Assembly (NCBI GenBank): GCA_034620365.1
Contig: JAQGEQ010000107.1
Coordinates: 124,001 to 188,000 of the forward strand
Length of the DNA stretch: 64,000 bases
Source: Pegea sp. RAD2-039
Taxonomy: Eukaryota; Chordata; Thaliacea; Salpida; Salpidae
Direction of reading: 5' to 3'
Shown here one piece after another: positions 22,414 through 31,752 of this stretch (the stretch's first letter is position 1; the number at the start of each line of letters is the position of its first letter). The translations under genes were made by a program, and so were the position numbers. The notes beneath the pieces were generated by a model. It searched no databases. It had not been told where the DNA came from and saw only the letters and a program-made list of their open reading frames with translations.

Positions 22414-23298
22414 ATGTCTCAGCTTAAATGTAAAAAACTTTTTAACTCCAGTATTGGAGTCATTGAGGCTGTTGATGATTTCAAAAATAAATCTGAAGCA
22501 GTTGAGTATTGTGAAGAGAATGATGGAATGTTGATTCCACTCCATAATCAGTCAGTAGTTGATGAAGTATCAGATAAGTTGGTTGATTGTTTTGATGAAA
22601 GTGGACATCTGATTGCTAGGAAAGATGCATTGTGGCAAATTGGAATAAGTTGTGAGAATGGAAACTACATTTGGGAAGATGGAAGCAAATTTAAAGAAGG
22701 TGTATTTAATTTAAAGTGGAAATTGCCAGAAAATAAATGTGGGGATATTTATCTTTATTCTAGCTCTAATCAACTGTTTCCCGTTGACGGGGTAACTCAA
22801 TCTAGTTATCCATTTTTGTGTTTGAAGAATAGTGCAGCTGAACAAGCAACCACTTCATCATCTACATCAACAGAAATATCAAACTTGCATGTAGAAACAG
22901 CTTGTAGTTCAACTGATGGGCTTCTTGTAGTTCTGCTTGTGCTACGTGTGATTATTTGCTGTCTATTTTTGGGGATAATCTTTTCAAAGAAGAAGCAAAA
23001 AATAACCAATGAAAAAATCGAACTTCAACAAGCAAGTGTTGATGACGTAATTTTTGTACAACCTGATGAATTGAATTATGTTGTGCTTGGCGATGCAATT
23101 TCGAAAAAAAATAAAGGAAGTGATGACGTATTTACAAAAGTAGACATAGCATGTAAAGAAGTGACCAACAAAACATGTGAAGTGATTGTTGACGTGGAAC
23201 ACACTTATGAAGAAATAGAAGACTTAATAGGAAAGCGTGAAGCAGATGAAGAACCTATAGCAGCTAAAAGACAGTTGAAGACCCTGAAGAAAGAATAA
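22414..23298 (+). CDS. CTLD-1 receptor copy 6 with divergent tail (294 aa)
   Basis: First ATG at 22414 (MSQLKCKKLF). The ectodomain is nearly the same as the copy at 15658 (YLYSSSNQLFPVDG). The TM is altered (GLLVVLLVLRVIICCLFLGI), with an arginine inside the hydrophobic stretch that no other copy has. The tail is much more diverged (NEKIELQQAS ... ELNYVVLGDAI) but keeps TYEEIEDL. The C-terminus is frameshifted relative to its paralogues (RQLKTLKKE, stop), removing the terminal YNM motif. AATAAA at 23525. Fast tail change may mean relaxed constraint or altered signalling, for example an adaptor contact through the TM arginine; that is inference. Confidence 0.78.
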   Translation: MSQLKCKKLFNSSIGVIEAVDDFKNKSEAVEYCEENDGMLIPLHNQSVVDEVSDKLVDCFDESGHLIARKDALWQIGISCENGNYIWEDGSKFKEGVFNLKWKLPENKCGDIYLYSSSNQLFPVDGVTQSSYPFLCLKNSAAEQATTSSSTSTEISNLHVETACSSTDGLLVVLLVLRVIICCLFLGIIFSKKKQKITNEKIELQQASVDDVIFVQPDELNYVVLGDAISKKNKGSDDVFTKVDIACKEVTNKTCEVIVDVEHTYEEIEDLIGKREADEEPIAAKRQLKTLKKE

Positions 23299-23942
23299 AT
23301 ATAATTTATAACATGGAATTCTGATTTGAGGACAGCGATTTACTAGTTTTAAGTCTATTTTATAATATGATAAATTTCTTTCTAATTCTAAATCATTTTC
23401 AACATTTCTTTTTAAGTGTTATTTTTAAACAAATCACAATGTAACTCTTTAATCTTTATATCTATATCTTGCTTTTATTATGAGGTGACAACATTTCTCT
23501 AGTTGTATCTTTGACTTATTTGTAAATAAATCTTTAAAGTAATATTCAATTAATTAACCATCTATCAATCGCAGGAAGTATTTTTTTTAACTATTAAAAG
23601 TTTGATAATGAAAATTTTTTAATTATAGTTATTTACTGATTATTTAATAAAAAAAACTTTTAAACTATTTGGTTCCTAAATTTATTTAGTTCGTGATTGA
23701 GTCTTTCTACAAACAAGTTGTTTTTAATCTAAAGCATAATTAACTTTAGATCAAAATAACTTTTTGATAAAGTTCATAATGAAATTTATTACAATAAAAG
23801 TCATACCAGCTTTCATTCAAAATTTATAATTGCTTGTATTGAAAAAATAATGTTTTAAAAAAACCTAGAAAAATATTTAAACGAAAACATTTTTTATTAT
23901 TATAATAATTATGCAAATTATTATCCTTCTTGGATATTATTA

Positions 23943-24117
23943 GTCCTGCTTGGTGGAGAGGCGGTTATTACACCTAGCTACAAGGTACCTCTAGCTGGGA
24001 AGTACCGGATTCGACCCCAGGTGGATACATATTTATAAAACACCTGAAAAAAACTGTAAAAAACTCGTGAGAATGTGTGTTAGCGAGATGTGCTCTCCTT
24101 AGGCACCCTCCTACACG
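23943..24117 (+). mobile_element. tRNA-derived SINE with LINE-type 3' tail
   Basis: The head has an A-box-like GGTGGAGAGGCGG, then GGTTATTACACCTA, and a B box GGATTCGACCCC near 24006. A short linker leads to TGAGAATGTGTGTTAGCGAG ... GGCACCCTCC, the 3' end of the local CR1/L2-like LINE. This is the usual build of a SINE mobilised by a partner LINE. Flanks contain an imperfect ~50 bp repeat ending in ATAATAATTATGCA, perhaps an old target-site duplication. The SINE accounts for most of the extra length of this interval relative to the homologous unit. Confidence 0.8.
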
Positions 24118-24861
24118 TACAAAAATATATAAAAAAAACTTTTATTAGTATCATAATAATTATGCATATTTCTTTACAACTAACAGTAAATGGGTTATTC
24201 TAATTTCAATTTAAAATCAAACGATTATCTGTCAGACGGCTTTTTAAGTTTAATTTTTTACATTGTTTAAATATCTTGTTACGATTCTCTTCATTATTGT
24301 TTTATGAAGGAATAATTTCAAATGATTTAAAATTAAAAATCATTTCGTTTTTCACTTTGAAAATATTCTTTATTCTTTAGTTAGTATCAAAAATATATTT
24401 CTAAGCAGCGACATTAAATGTTCTAAATTTTTCAGAAATTTAAAATTTCTTGTATTGCTTTTCTTTCAACTATCAAGTAAAAATATTTATCAACAATTTA
24501 AAAAACCTTTGTAAAAACGGATTATAGATTATAAAAGTAAGCTTAAATCAAAAAACTAACTTAAATTAGAATTTTGTCAATATATAAAAGTTTGTTTTGT
24601 TATTTTGTTTATATTCTTTAAAATTATTTTTGTCGTATTTTCATTTAATGTTTATATTACAGACAAATTAATTGATAATTGAAATGTGACTAACAGTTTA
24701 TACAACTAAAACTCAACTAATTGCTTTATCTATTGAAGTAACTTATATTTCAGTTACTTTTTTGTTTATCTGCATTTAATTGCAAAAAATAAATTGTATT
24801 ATTTTTAACCTTGATCAAGTAATTTAGTTTCTTATGGTTGACCCAAAAGATAAAGCCATAA

Positions 24862-24938
24862 TGACATCATCACTAATATGGTTGATTTAAAAACTCCTAA
24901 ATAAAGATGTCAATAATATAGAGTCAGACGGTACTCGT
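24862..24938 (+). promoter_or_regulatory. Conserved promoter-like block upstream of the CTLD-1 gene at 25422
   Basis: TGACATCATC, TAAATAAAG and TCAGACGGTACTCG; the TCAG is 498 nt before the ATG. The spacing is kept although this flank is one of the more diverged. Confidence 0.45.
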
Positions 24939-25421
24939 TTAAGAAAGTTAATTTCTGATTAGAAAAACTAAAATCTCTAATTATTAGGTATGGATTTACT
25001 TTAATATGAAATATTTTGAATTTGTTTCAATGTTTTTAAATATAGCATAATTTATAAAGTTTATTTTATTACTCTGAAGTTGCATTTGATTTTTCGAAAT
25101 AAATATTTACTTTAAATATGGATCAGTTAGCTTAAAATAAATTCTTTGGTTCTATAAAAAGCTTTCAATCTTAAATATTTTTGTTAAAATAAAATTTATC
25201 GTTTTAAATTTAACTTTTTTTCTTTATAAAGTTAAATATTCATAAACATAGAAAGATATTTTAAATTTAGTAGATAATGAGTATTTGAACTTTGATAAAT
25301 ATTGATTAAAGTTTATGAATAAATGATAATATCTTCAATAAGAACTGAGTAAAACAGCTTTTAAGTTAAACTAATTGCTTAGTACCAGAAAAGACTTCAG
25401 TACTTTTGTTTCTTTGATAGA

Positions 25422-26246
25422 ATGTCCCAGGTTAAATGCAAAAAGCTTTTGAACTCTAGTATTGGAGTCATTGAGGCTGTTGATGATCCAAAGTTTAAAA
25501 CTGAAGCAGTTAAGTATTGTGAAGAGAATGATGGAATGTTGATTTCATTACATAATCAGTCAGTAGTTGAGGAAGTATCAGATAAATTGGTTGATTGTTT
25601 TGATGAAAGTGGACATCTGGTTGGTAGAAAACGAGTATTGTGGCACATTGGAATCAAGTGTGAGAATGGAAAATACAGTTGGGAAGATGGAAGTAAATTT
25701 GAAGAAAGTGCATTTGAAAGAAAGTGGAAATTACCAGAAAATCAATGCAGAAATATTTGTCTTTCTCCACGTAGGAATCTACTTCTTTCCGTTGACGGAG
25801 CAACTAAATCTAGTCATCCATTTTTGTGCTTGAAGAATAGTGTAGCTGAACAAACAACTACTTCATCATCTACATCAACAGAAATATCTAACTTGAATGT
25901 AGAAGAATATTCTGGTTTAACTGTTGGGCTTCTTGTGGCTATGTTTCTGCTATTTGTAATTATTTGCTGTTTAATTTTGAAGATGACCTTTTCAAAGAAG
26001 AAGCAAAAAATAACCAGTGACAATATCGAACTTCAAGAAACAACTGTTGATGACGTAGTTTATGCTGAAGCTGATGAATTCATTTATGATGTAGCTCATG
26101 ACGTAATTGAAGGAGAAAGTGAAGTAGTTGGTGACGTATTAAAAGCAAGTGAAGAAGTGACCAACAAAACATGTGAAGTGGTTGCTGACGTAGAAAAAAC
26201 ATATGAAGAAATAGAAGATGAACTGGGACAGCATAAAACAGTTTAA
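25422..26246 (+). CDS. CTLD-1 receptor copy 7, tail-truncated (274 aa)
   Basis: ATG at 25422 (MSQVKCKKLL). The ectodomain is of the 'RRNLL' type shared with the copy at 6127 (RKRVLWHIGI ... CRNICLSPRRNLL). Stalk TTTSSSTSTE, TM MFLLFVIICCLILKMTF, tail with VVYAEADEFIYDV and YEEI. A GAA-to-TAA change at 26244-26246 ends the protein at HKTV, before the terminal IIYN motif that remains readable downstream. This is independent of the stop at 19249. AATAAA at 26492. It is the first gene of the segment that recurs at 37.6 kb and, inverted, at 63.98 kb. Confidence 0.8.
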   Translation: MSQVKCKKLLNSSIGVIEAVDDPKFKTEAVKYCEENDGMLISLHNQSVVEEVSDKLVDCFDESGHLVGRKRVLWHIGIKCENGKYSWEDGSKFEESAFERKWKLPENQCRNICLSPRRNLLLSVDGATKSSHPFLCLKNSVAEQTTTSSSTSTEISNLNVEEYSGLTVGLLVAMFLLFVIICCLILKMTFSKKKQKITSDNIELQETTVDDVVYAEADEFIYDVAHDVIEGESEVVGDVLKASEEVTNKTCEVVADVEKTYEEIEDELGQHKTV

Positions 26247-28383
26247 GGCCCTGAAGAAAGAATAAATATAATTTATAACATAGATTCTTGATTTGAGAAC
26301 AGCGATTTACTAATTTTAAGTCTATTTTATAAATTGATAAAATTTTTTCTAATTCTAAATCTTTTTCAACATTTCTTTTTAAGTGATATTTTTAAACAAA
26401 TCTCAAGGTAACTCTATAAGCTTTATATCGATATCTTGCTTTTATTATGAGGTGAAAACTTTTCTTTAATTTTATATTTAGCGTATTTGTAAATAAATCT
26501 TTCAACTAATATGCAATCAATTAACCATCTATCAATCGCAGAGAGTATTTCCTTTAACTTTAGGTGAACAATGTCACTATTTTGAGATTACTTCTGGAGT
26601 AGCAAATGCTATTGGAGTAAACCAAAACAGAAAATCTACAATCTGTTGCTTTGATGTCACTGTCCCAAATAACTGGGTCTGTTAGTTCAGTACACACTAT
26701 TCTATTCTATAATCTAATCCAATGCATGAGCTAACTTCTAACTGATCTATAGCGATGGTGGCGGAAGATGACATCTGGAAGTTGCAAGAGCAATTTTTCA
26801 TTTAGAAAGTGAAGTTTAGATAATAAAGATTTTATTAAATATATTATTTACTGATTATAGAATAAAAAAGATTTTAAACTATTTGGTTCCTAAACTGATT
26901 TAGTTGGTGGCTTTCTACAAAAAAGTTGTTTTAAAGGTATAAAATATTCAACTAATATAAAAAAATTGTTTATTTACAACTAAGTCATTAACCAATTATT
27001 TATTTAATTAGCTCGACTAATAATGGACAAAATATGAACAAAAAATTTAGTGCCTGATGAGGTGATAACTTGATTTATTGAAATTTGAGATATTAGTAGA
27101 AAAGTACTAAAAGTTAAATATAAGAAAGTTGGAAGTTGTTACTTTAATAATAATGTAATTAGATCTTTTTCAGTTTGATTCTAATTTTTTTTATGAAATC
27201 AAATTTTTTTAAAGAAATTCTAAAAATAGATTATTCTAGCTATAAAAACATGTTGTTTGGTGCTTATAATAATAAATTAACTTTTGCAACGCATGTCACT
27301 ATTTATTTTTGTAAATGATAAGATATACTTCGTATTTAATGCTAAAGATGAAAAAACGTTTATTTATAAGTTAAAAAAAAAATATTTCTACAGAGCAGTT
27401 TATTTTCAGGGGTTAACTTTATGATTGAATAATGTGAAAACCTTATCTTAGTTTGTGACTAAGTTTTATTTTTCAAATTTGTTTTTCAAAACAAACTCAA
27501 TGAAGAAATTCAAAATAAAATAATTATTAGTCTTATTTTTAGGTTTCTAAAATACTGTAATAAACTATAAGGAAAACCAACAAAAAACTCATAAACATAT
27601 TTTAATGTTTAAAGTTCAAAGATTATATCAAATAACAACAAATGTGTTTTCGCTAATAAAAGTAAACTTATTCAAAACTTTTCATAAGTTATTATAAAAT
27701 CATAATTTTTTATCCTTAAACATTATTTACACATTATGATGTAGATGAAGTACTTTATTGTTCATTATGCTTCTGTAATTACATATTTTTTTTGTAGCCA
27801 AGTAAGTTTAACTAATCTAAATTTAATTTTGTTGACGAATTTTAAGAGTATTTAGGATCAAAAGTAAATATATTAAAGTAAGTAAAAAAATATTTTCCAA
27901 ATTCTGATTTAACTGTTTTAAAACATGCTGATCTACTTGATAAGAATGTTTTTATGTAGTTTTTTTTTTAGAAAAAGAGGTAATTTTCAGTTTTAAAATA
28001 TTTTAAGAAAAAAAGTTTTAAATTTTCTTCAGAAGTAAACTTTTGTACATATACAGATAACCCTTTGTTAATTAATCTGATTTTAATTTTTCGTTTAATA
28101 ATACTTAAAAAATTAGAAACTCATTAAGCTTTTAACTTTTAAAATATATAGATCTAAATTAACATAAGTATGCAATAAACTTTATGGTAGACCCTATTAT
28201 AAGTATAATAAAAAATTCTAAATAGGAATTTGTACAACAACAAATTTACAAATAGAAGCAACAAGAAACATTTTGTGATTGAAAATTTATTTTTTTTTAT
28301 AAAAAGATGCACACAATTACAACATCTCAGTTTTAACTATAATAACATTTCTCCTAAATTTACAACATTTTAGGATGAAGAAT
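26247..28383. other. Intergenic: CTLD-1 3' flank, compositional island, duplicated AT-rich spacer
   Basis: 26247-26560 is the CTLD-1 3' flank (AATAAA at 26492). 26565-26790 is a separate GC-richer insert. From ~26800 the sequence recurs at 38.55 kb and, inverted, at 59.99-62.97 kb. The poly(A) signal of the TAZ gene (AATAAA on the minus strand, 28287-28292) lies at the right end. Confidence 0.55.
26565..26790. other. GC-richer island of unknown origin in the CTLD-1 3' flank
   Basis: It interrupts the 3' flank, replacing the junction seen at 38.54 kb. Composition is clearly less AT-rich than its surroundings (for example GCGATGGTGGCGGAAG). No frame or terminal repeats that I recognise. Possibly a fragment of a mobile element. 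Confidence 0.4.
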
Positions 28384-28854
28384 TCAACAGAAACCACCAA
28401 TGAACAATTTAAACATTTTTTGACCGTTTTCACAAGGCTTACAAAAAAAGCAATTAATTCTATCACAGTTATTATAATGATTTAACAAATGTTTTATAAA
28501 AAAACAAAAGTATTCATTACAACTATTACAATCCTTACATAAACTAACATGTGAAAGAATATAATTGAGATCTTTACAACAACCACAACATCCATATTCA
28601 CCTTGTTGGTTTGTAACTAAGCATACTTGTGCATGCATCAACTTATGATATAGTAACTTGACTTGAATTATCTTACCAATGGTTTTGGGTGTATGTACTT
28701 TTACTGGAGGTTCACCACTAGTAAGGTATCTAATGAAATCTAGTCTTTCAACATCAAATATTTTGACAATGTTTCTCAAAGGCATTGTTGCAGATTCTTT
28801 TCTAAATAATAGTGAAGAAAAACATCTTGTTAGACAATTAAAAGTTAGTGACAT
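28384..28854 (-). CDS. Stand-alone TAZ1-type zinc-finger protein (156 aa)
   Basis: One intact frame on the minus strand. Residues ~63-145 match the plan of the CBP/p300 TAZ1 domain: a helix (KIIQVKLLYHKLMHAQVC), a GEYGCCGCCKDLN loop, HVSLCKDCNSC, then HLLNHYNNC and CFFCKPCENGQ. This gives the HxxxC / C / C zinc-site order three times. In CBP/p300, TAZ1 binds transactivation domains of transcription factors. Here it is alone, with no KIX, bromodomain or HAT, and a ~60-residue N-terminus I do not recognise. It could be a partial retrocopy, a domesticated domain, or one exon of a larger gene. AATAAA at 28287-28292 supports an independent transcript. A disrupted inverted copy is at 61.0 kb. Confidence 0.65.
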   Translation of the reverse strand: MSLTFNCLTRCFSSLLFRKESATMPLRNIVKIFDVERLDFIRYLTSGEPPVKVHTPKTIGKIIQVKLLYHKLMHAQVCLVTNQQGEYGCCGCCKDLNYILSHVSLCKDCNSCNEYFCFFIKHLLNHYNNCDRINCFFCKPCENGQKMFKLFIGGFC

Positions 28855-29950
28855 AAGTTTATTAACAAAAATTAAACTTTATTATTAATATAATTTTCTA
28901 AGTTTCTAATAATAGAAATCTTTTTAAATATTTAAGTAAAACATCTTTAAGTTTATTTACTATAAAAAAGTAAAATAATTAGCTAAAAATAACATTAAAA
29001 AAAATAATAAATATTATAAAAGGTATTTACGGATTATTTAGTTTAGTTAGTTTTCTAAAAATCATTAAAGCAGCAACTTTTAAATAAGTAAATTACAGTT
29101 TAATACATAAGAAGTTGTTGTCAAGCTTAAAGTATAACTTAATAAGTTTTTAAACCTCGTTGTAAATAAACTATATTTGTTTATCTTAAAACCTTCAAAA
29201 ACAATTCTAACTTTAAAAAACTAGTTTTGACTTTTTATAAATATAAATGGTATGGTTCATATTTGAATTAAAATAGATCATTTAAAATTTACAAAAAAAC
29301 AATTATTTTCTTTCTAAATAAAAAATTCTCTTTACTTAATAGCTTTTAAAAAAATAAATTGCTATTTGAACTAAAATACTTTTGTTTAATACTTTTAAGA
29401 AAAACTGATAAAATAAAAATAAAATTATAGACTAACTACTGCTATTTACAAAATTCATTTTAAATAAAATATGACTGAAAAACATAAAAAATGCTGAAAA
29501 TAACTCAATCTTAAGGTTGAATAAGAAACTGCAAATATAAGAAATGTTTAAAAATTATCAAATATAAATAATATAATGATGAAACTTTTATGACTATGTA
29601 AACAAACATTTTTAGGTTTTATGAAAACAACAAAATAAAAATATTTGTTCAAATCTATAAACAAATTCTTATTAAAACAAATAAATACTTTAGAAACATA
29701 ATAGTAGTAAGTAAATTTCAGTGTTTATTTAATTTAATAAAAGTTCAGTTTATAATAAAAAAAATTACAGATTGATTTTCTTATAAATTCTATTTGAATA
29801 AGTGCTTTTATGCTGTGATAAAGTTATTTTTAGTAAGTGTTTTGTATATTACTTCTGATAATTTATTTTACCTGGATAACAATTTGAATAGAAATTGTTG
29901 GTATGGTTGCACCAAAAATCCTTGATAAAAGTAAACTCTATGGTGTTTAA
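28855..29950. other. AT-rich spacer, part of the three-copy segmental duplication
   Basis: It aligns with 39.3-40.25 kb (same orientation) and with 59.99-61.03 kb (inverted). No gene or regulatory motif is recognised. Confidence 0.5.
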
Positions 29951-29953
29951 TAA

Positions 29954-30540
29954 ATGTGGCAAGATCTTACGTTCCATTTTACAGAAATAAAATCTAACTC
30001 TGATAAACCAACTTCATCAAAACAAGCTTGTAATGGCGATTGCCAATCCTGCAACAAAAATTACTCAGGTGAATATGCAGCAATGGACTGTAAGCAACAC
30101 CTCTCCTGGTTTCATATTGTTTGTACTGATGTCAGCAGGACAATTAATAATATGTTTGGTAACAAACAAATAAATCAAATGAGATTTAAATGGTTCTGCA
30201 GTTAATGTCGAACCATTGACAAAACATCTACCTCCTCTAATACTAATTCAAACCTGACATCCGACATCATCAAATCGATATCCGCTGAATTATCCAAAGT
30301 TGAATCGGAAATTGGCAACGGCTGCTAAAATCAACTAGCTAATTTCTACTTTGTCCAAATCAATGGATGAACTGGTGCCTCTACAAAGAAACCGGTCACA
30401 TGACATGGGCCTCGGTGGTAGCGGAGTCTGGTTTCGAAAACAATGCTAGAATGATGCTAATTCTTGCCAAGAAGGTCACACGCACGTACAAGAAACTTTC
30501 TTTAAAACGTGAAAACAGAAAGGAATCCTTTTTCTAAAGC
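29954..30540 (+). mobile_element. LINE ORF1-like PHD-finger fragment
   Basis: An ATG at 29954 opens 83 codons with a PHD-like pattern (CQSCNKNY..EY, MDCKQHLSWFHIVC, WFCS.C). The frame is cut by TAA at 30203-30205 inside the last zinc pair, then continues (CRTIDK ... KVESEIGNG, stop). Such PHD fingers are typical of ORF1 in CR1-like LINEs. The ~250 bp after it are unusually GC-rich for the window. A near-identical copy with the same stop is at 41.05 kb, so it was already broken before duplication. It could also be a host PHD gene relic. Confidence 0.55.
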
Positions 30541-31014
30541 AAATGAAATTTTTATTATAATCTCTATTAAAAACTTTTAGATAATTTTCTTAATAAACAT
30601 TTATTGTTTGATTTATATATTTGACTTTAGGTTTAAAATGTTTTTTTTGTTTCATAAAGTTGTTTAAATCAACTAAATAGTAAAATAAATTGGAAATACT
30701 TCGATATAAACTGCAAATAATAGTTGTGACGGATTACCGGATTAATTTATCTACACAAAAATTTAAGTTATAAAATTTATTAAACCTTACTAACTATTAA
30801 AATAAAGCAATATTGGGTTGTCTTCTATAAGTAGATATTCTAAATTATTTATAAATAAAATCATTTTTCAATATCAAGGAAATAAACTTATCAAAAAAGT
30901 ACTAAAAAAGACAAAGAAAAGTTTTTAACTTTAAAACTAAAACAAATTTTTTTAGAAATTTAGCAGTTGGTTGAGTTTTTGGTTGATAAGTTTCATGGTT
31001 CAGAAAATCAGAAA
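30541..31014 (+). other. CTLD-2 5' flank with acceptor-like site
   Basis: The flank is shared with 33.88-34.32 kb and 41.62-42.10 kb. A TTTTTTTAG sits about 60 nt before the ATG, followed by a conserved open stretch (VEFLVDK.HGSENQK) that may be coding in a spliced transcript. Confidence 0.45.
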
Positions 31015-31752
31015 ATGAGTCAGAAAAAAATTCAAAAAATAAATAATAAAGAAAATAAGTTTTTTTGTTCCAGTATTGGTGTGATTGAAGCAGTAAATTT
31101 AAACAAAACTAAAACTGAATCTACCAAATATTGTAAAGAAAATGATGGAGTGTTGATTCCATTACATAATCAGAAGATAGTTGATGAAGTGTCTGATAAA
31201 CTTATGAATGTTAAAATCCTTGAAAAAAGAAGACGGATTCGAGTTGGACTTGTTTGTAAGAACGGAAGCTATCAGTGGCAAGATGGAATGAAGTTTAATG
31301 AAAAGAATTATGATCCAAGTTTGCAGTTTTCAACCGATAGCTGTCAAAACTTCTATCTTCAACGTGGAAATAGCAGCAAGAAGTTCCAACTTACAGCAGA
31401 TCATTTCGACTACTTTGCTCCATTTTTATGTTTAAGGAATGGTATGACTAAACCAACAACAAAAATACCAACAACTGCATTTACAGAAGCAAAAGGTCTC
31501 TCTCTGTCTAGTAACAGACAAACAACAACTTTTTATAATGGTAGCAATAAAGCAGGCTCTAACAACTTTCTCTTGATTGGTTTATCTGTTGGATCAGTTC
31601 TGATCTTTGTATTTATTTGTTATATGGTTTTAAAAAAGACTCTTCTTAAGAAAAAGGAGCAAAAATATGTTGCCAATGATATTGAGCTTCAAGATGCTAA
31701 GATTGAAGAGGAAGAAGACGTAAATCAGCAAAGAGAAGAAAGTCACCTTTAG
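31015..31752 (+). CDS. CTLD-2 receptor, short-tailed copy (245 aa from first ATG)
   Basis: First ATG at 31015 (MSQKKIQKIN); 16 codons upstream are also open and conserved at 42.05 kb. Order: CTLD (KYCKENDGVLIPLHNQ, RVGLVCKNGSYQWQDG, DSCQNFYLQ, PFLCLRN), Thr-rich stalk with SSNRQTTT, TM LLIGLSVGSVLIFVFICYMV, then LLKKKEQK. Compared with CTLD-1, the cysteine pair equivalent to C6/C59 is not kept as a pair. The tail is short and acidic, ends REESHL, and has none of the YN(L/M) or IYS motifs of the 42102 gene. From the stop onward, sequence matches the 3' end of the CBM14 gene (56.07-56.64 kb), so the 3' end was probably swapped in. No signal peptide visible. Confidence 0.75.
   Translation: MSQKKIQKINNKENKFFCSSIGVIEAVNLNKTKTESTKYCKENDGVLIPLHNQKIVDEVSDKLMNVKILEKRRRIRVGLVCKNGSYQWQDGMKFNEKNYDPSLQFSTDSCQNFYLQRGNSSKKFQLTADHFDYFAPFLCLRNGMTKPTTKIPTTAFTEAKGLSLSSNRQTTTFYNGSNKAGSNNFLLIGLSVGSVLIFVFICYMVLKKTLLKKKEQKYVANDIELQDAKIEEEEDVNQQREESHL

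Larger units (their letters stand above)
11658..25421 (+). repeat. Tandem duplication of a three-copy CTLD-1 block (~6.76 kb x2)
   Basis: The block 11658-18417 (full copy, 5'-half pseudogene, B-type copy) recurs as 18418-25421. Matching starts are offset by 6760, 6757 and 6756 bp. The last offset grows to ~7.0 kb because of the SINE and other changes in the second block. The first full-length copies of the two blocks carry different ectodomain types, so exchange continued after duplication or the boundary is offset. Confidence 0.8.
23299..25421. other. CTLD-1 intergenic unit with SINE insertion
   Basis: 3' flank and spacer homologous to 16.55-18.41 kb but more diverged, interrupted by the SINE at 23943. 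It holds the promoter-like block at 24862. No other gene is seen. Confidence 0.55.

Noticed and set aside
28679-28888. Plus-strand 69-codon frame over the TAZ gene
   Set aside because: It is the antisense of the TAZ gene's 5' part. The minus-strand frame has the zinc-finger pattern and a poly(A) signal; the same shadow appears at 60975-61205.
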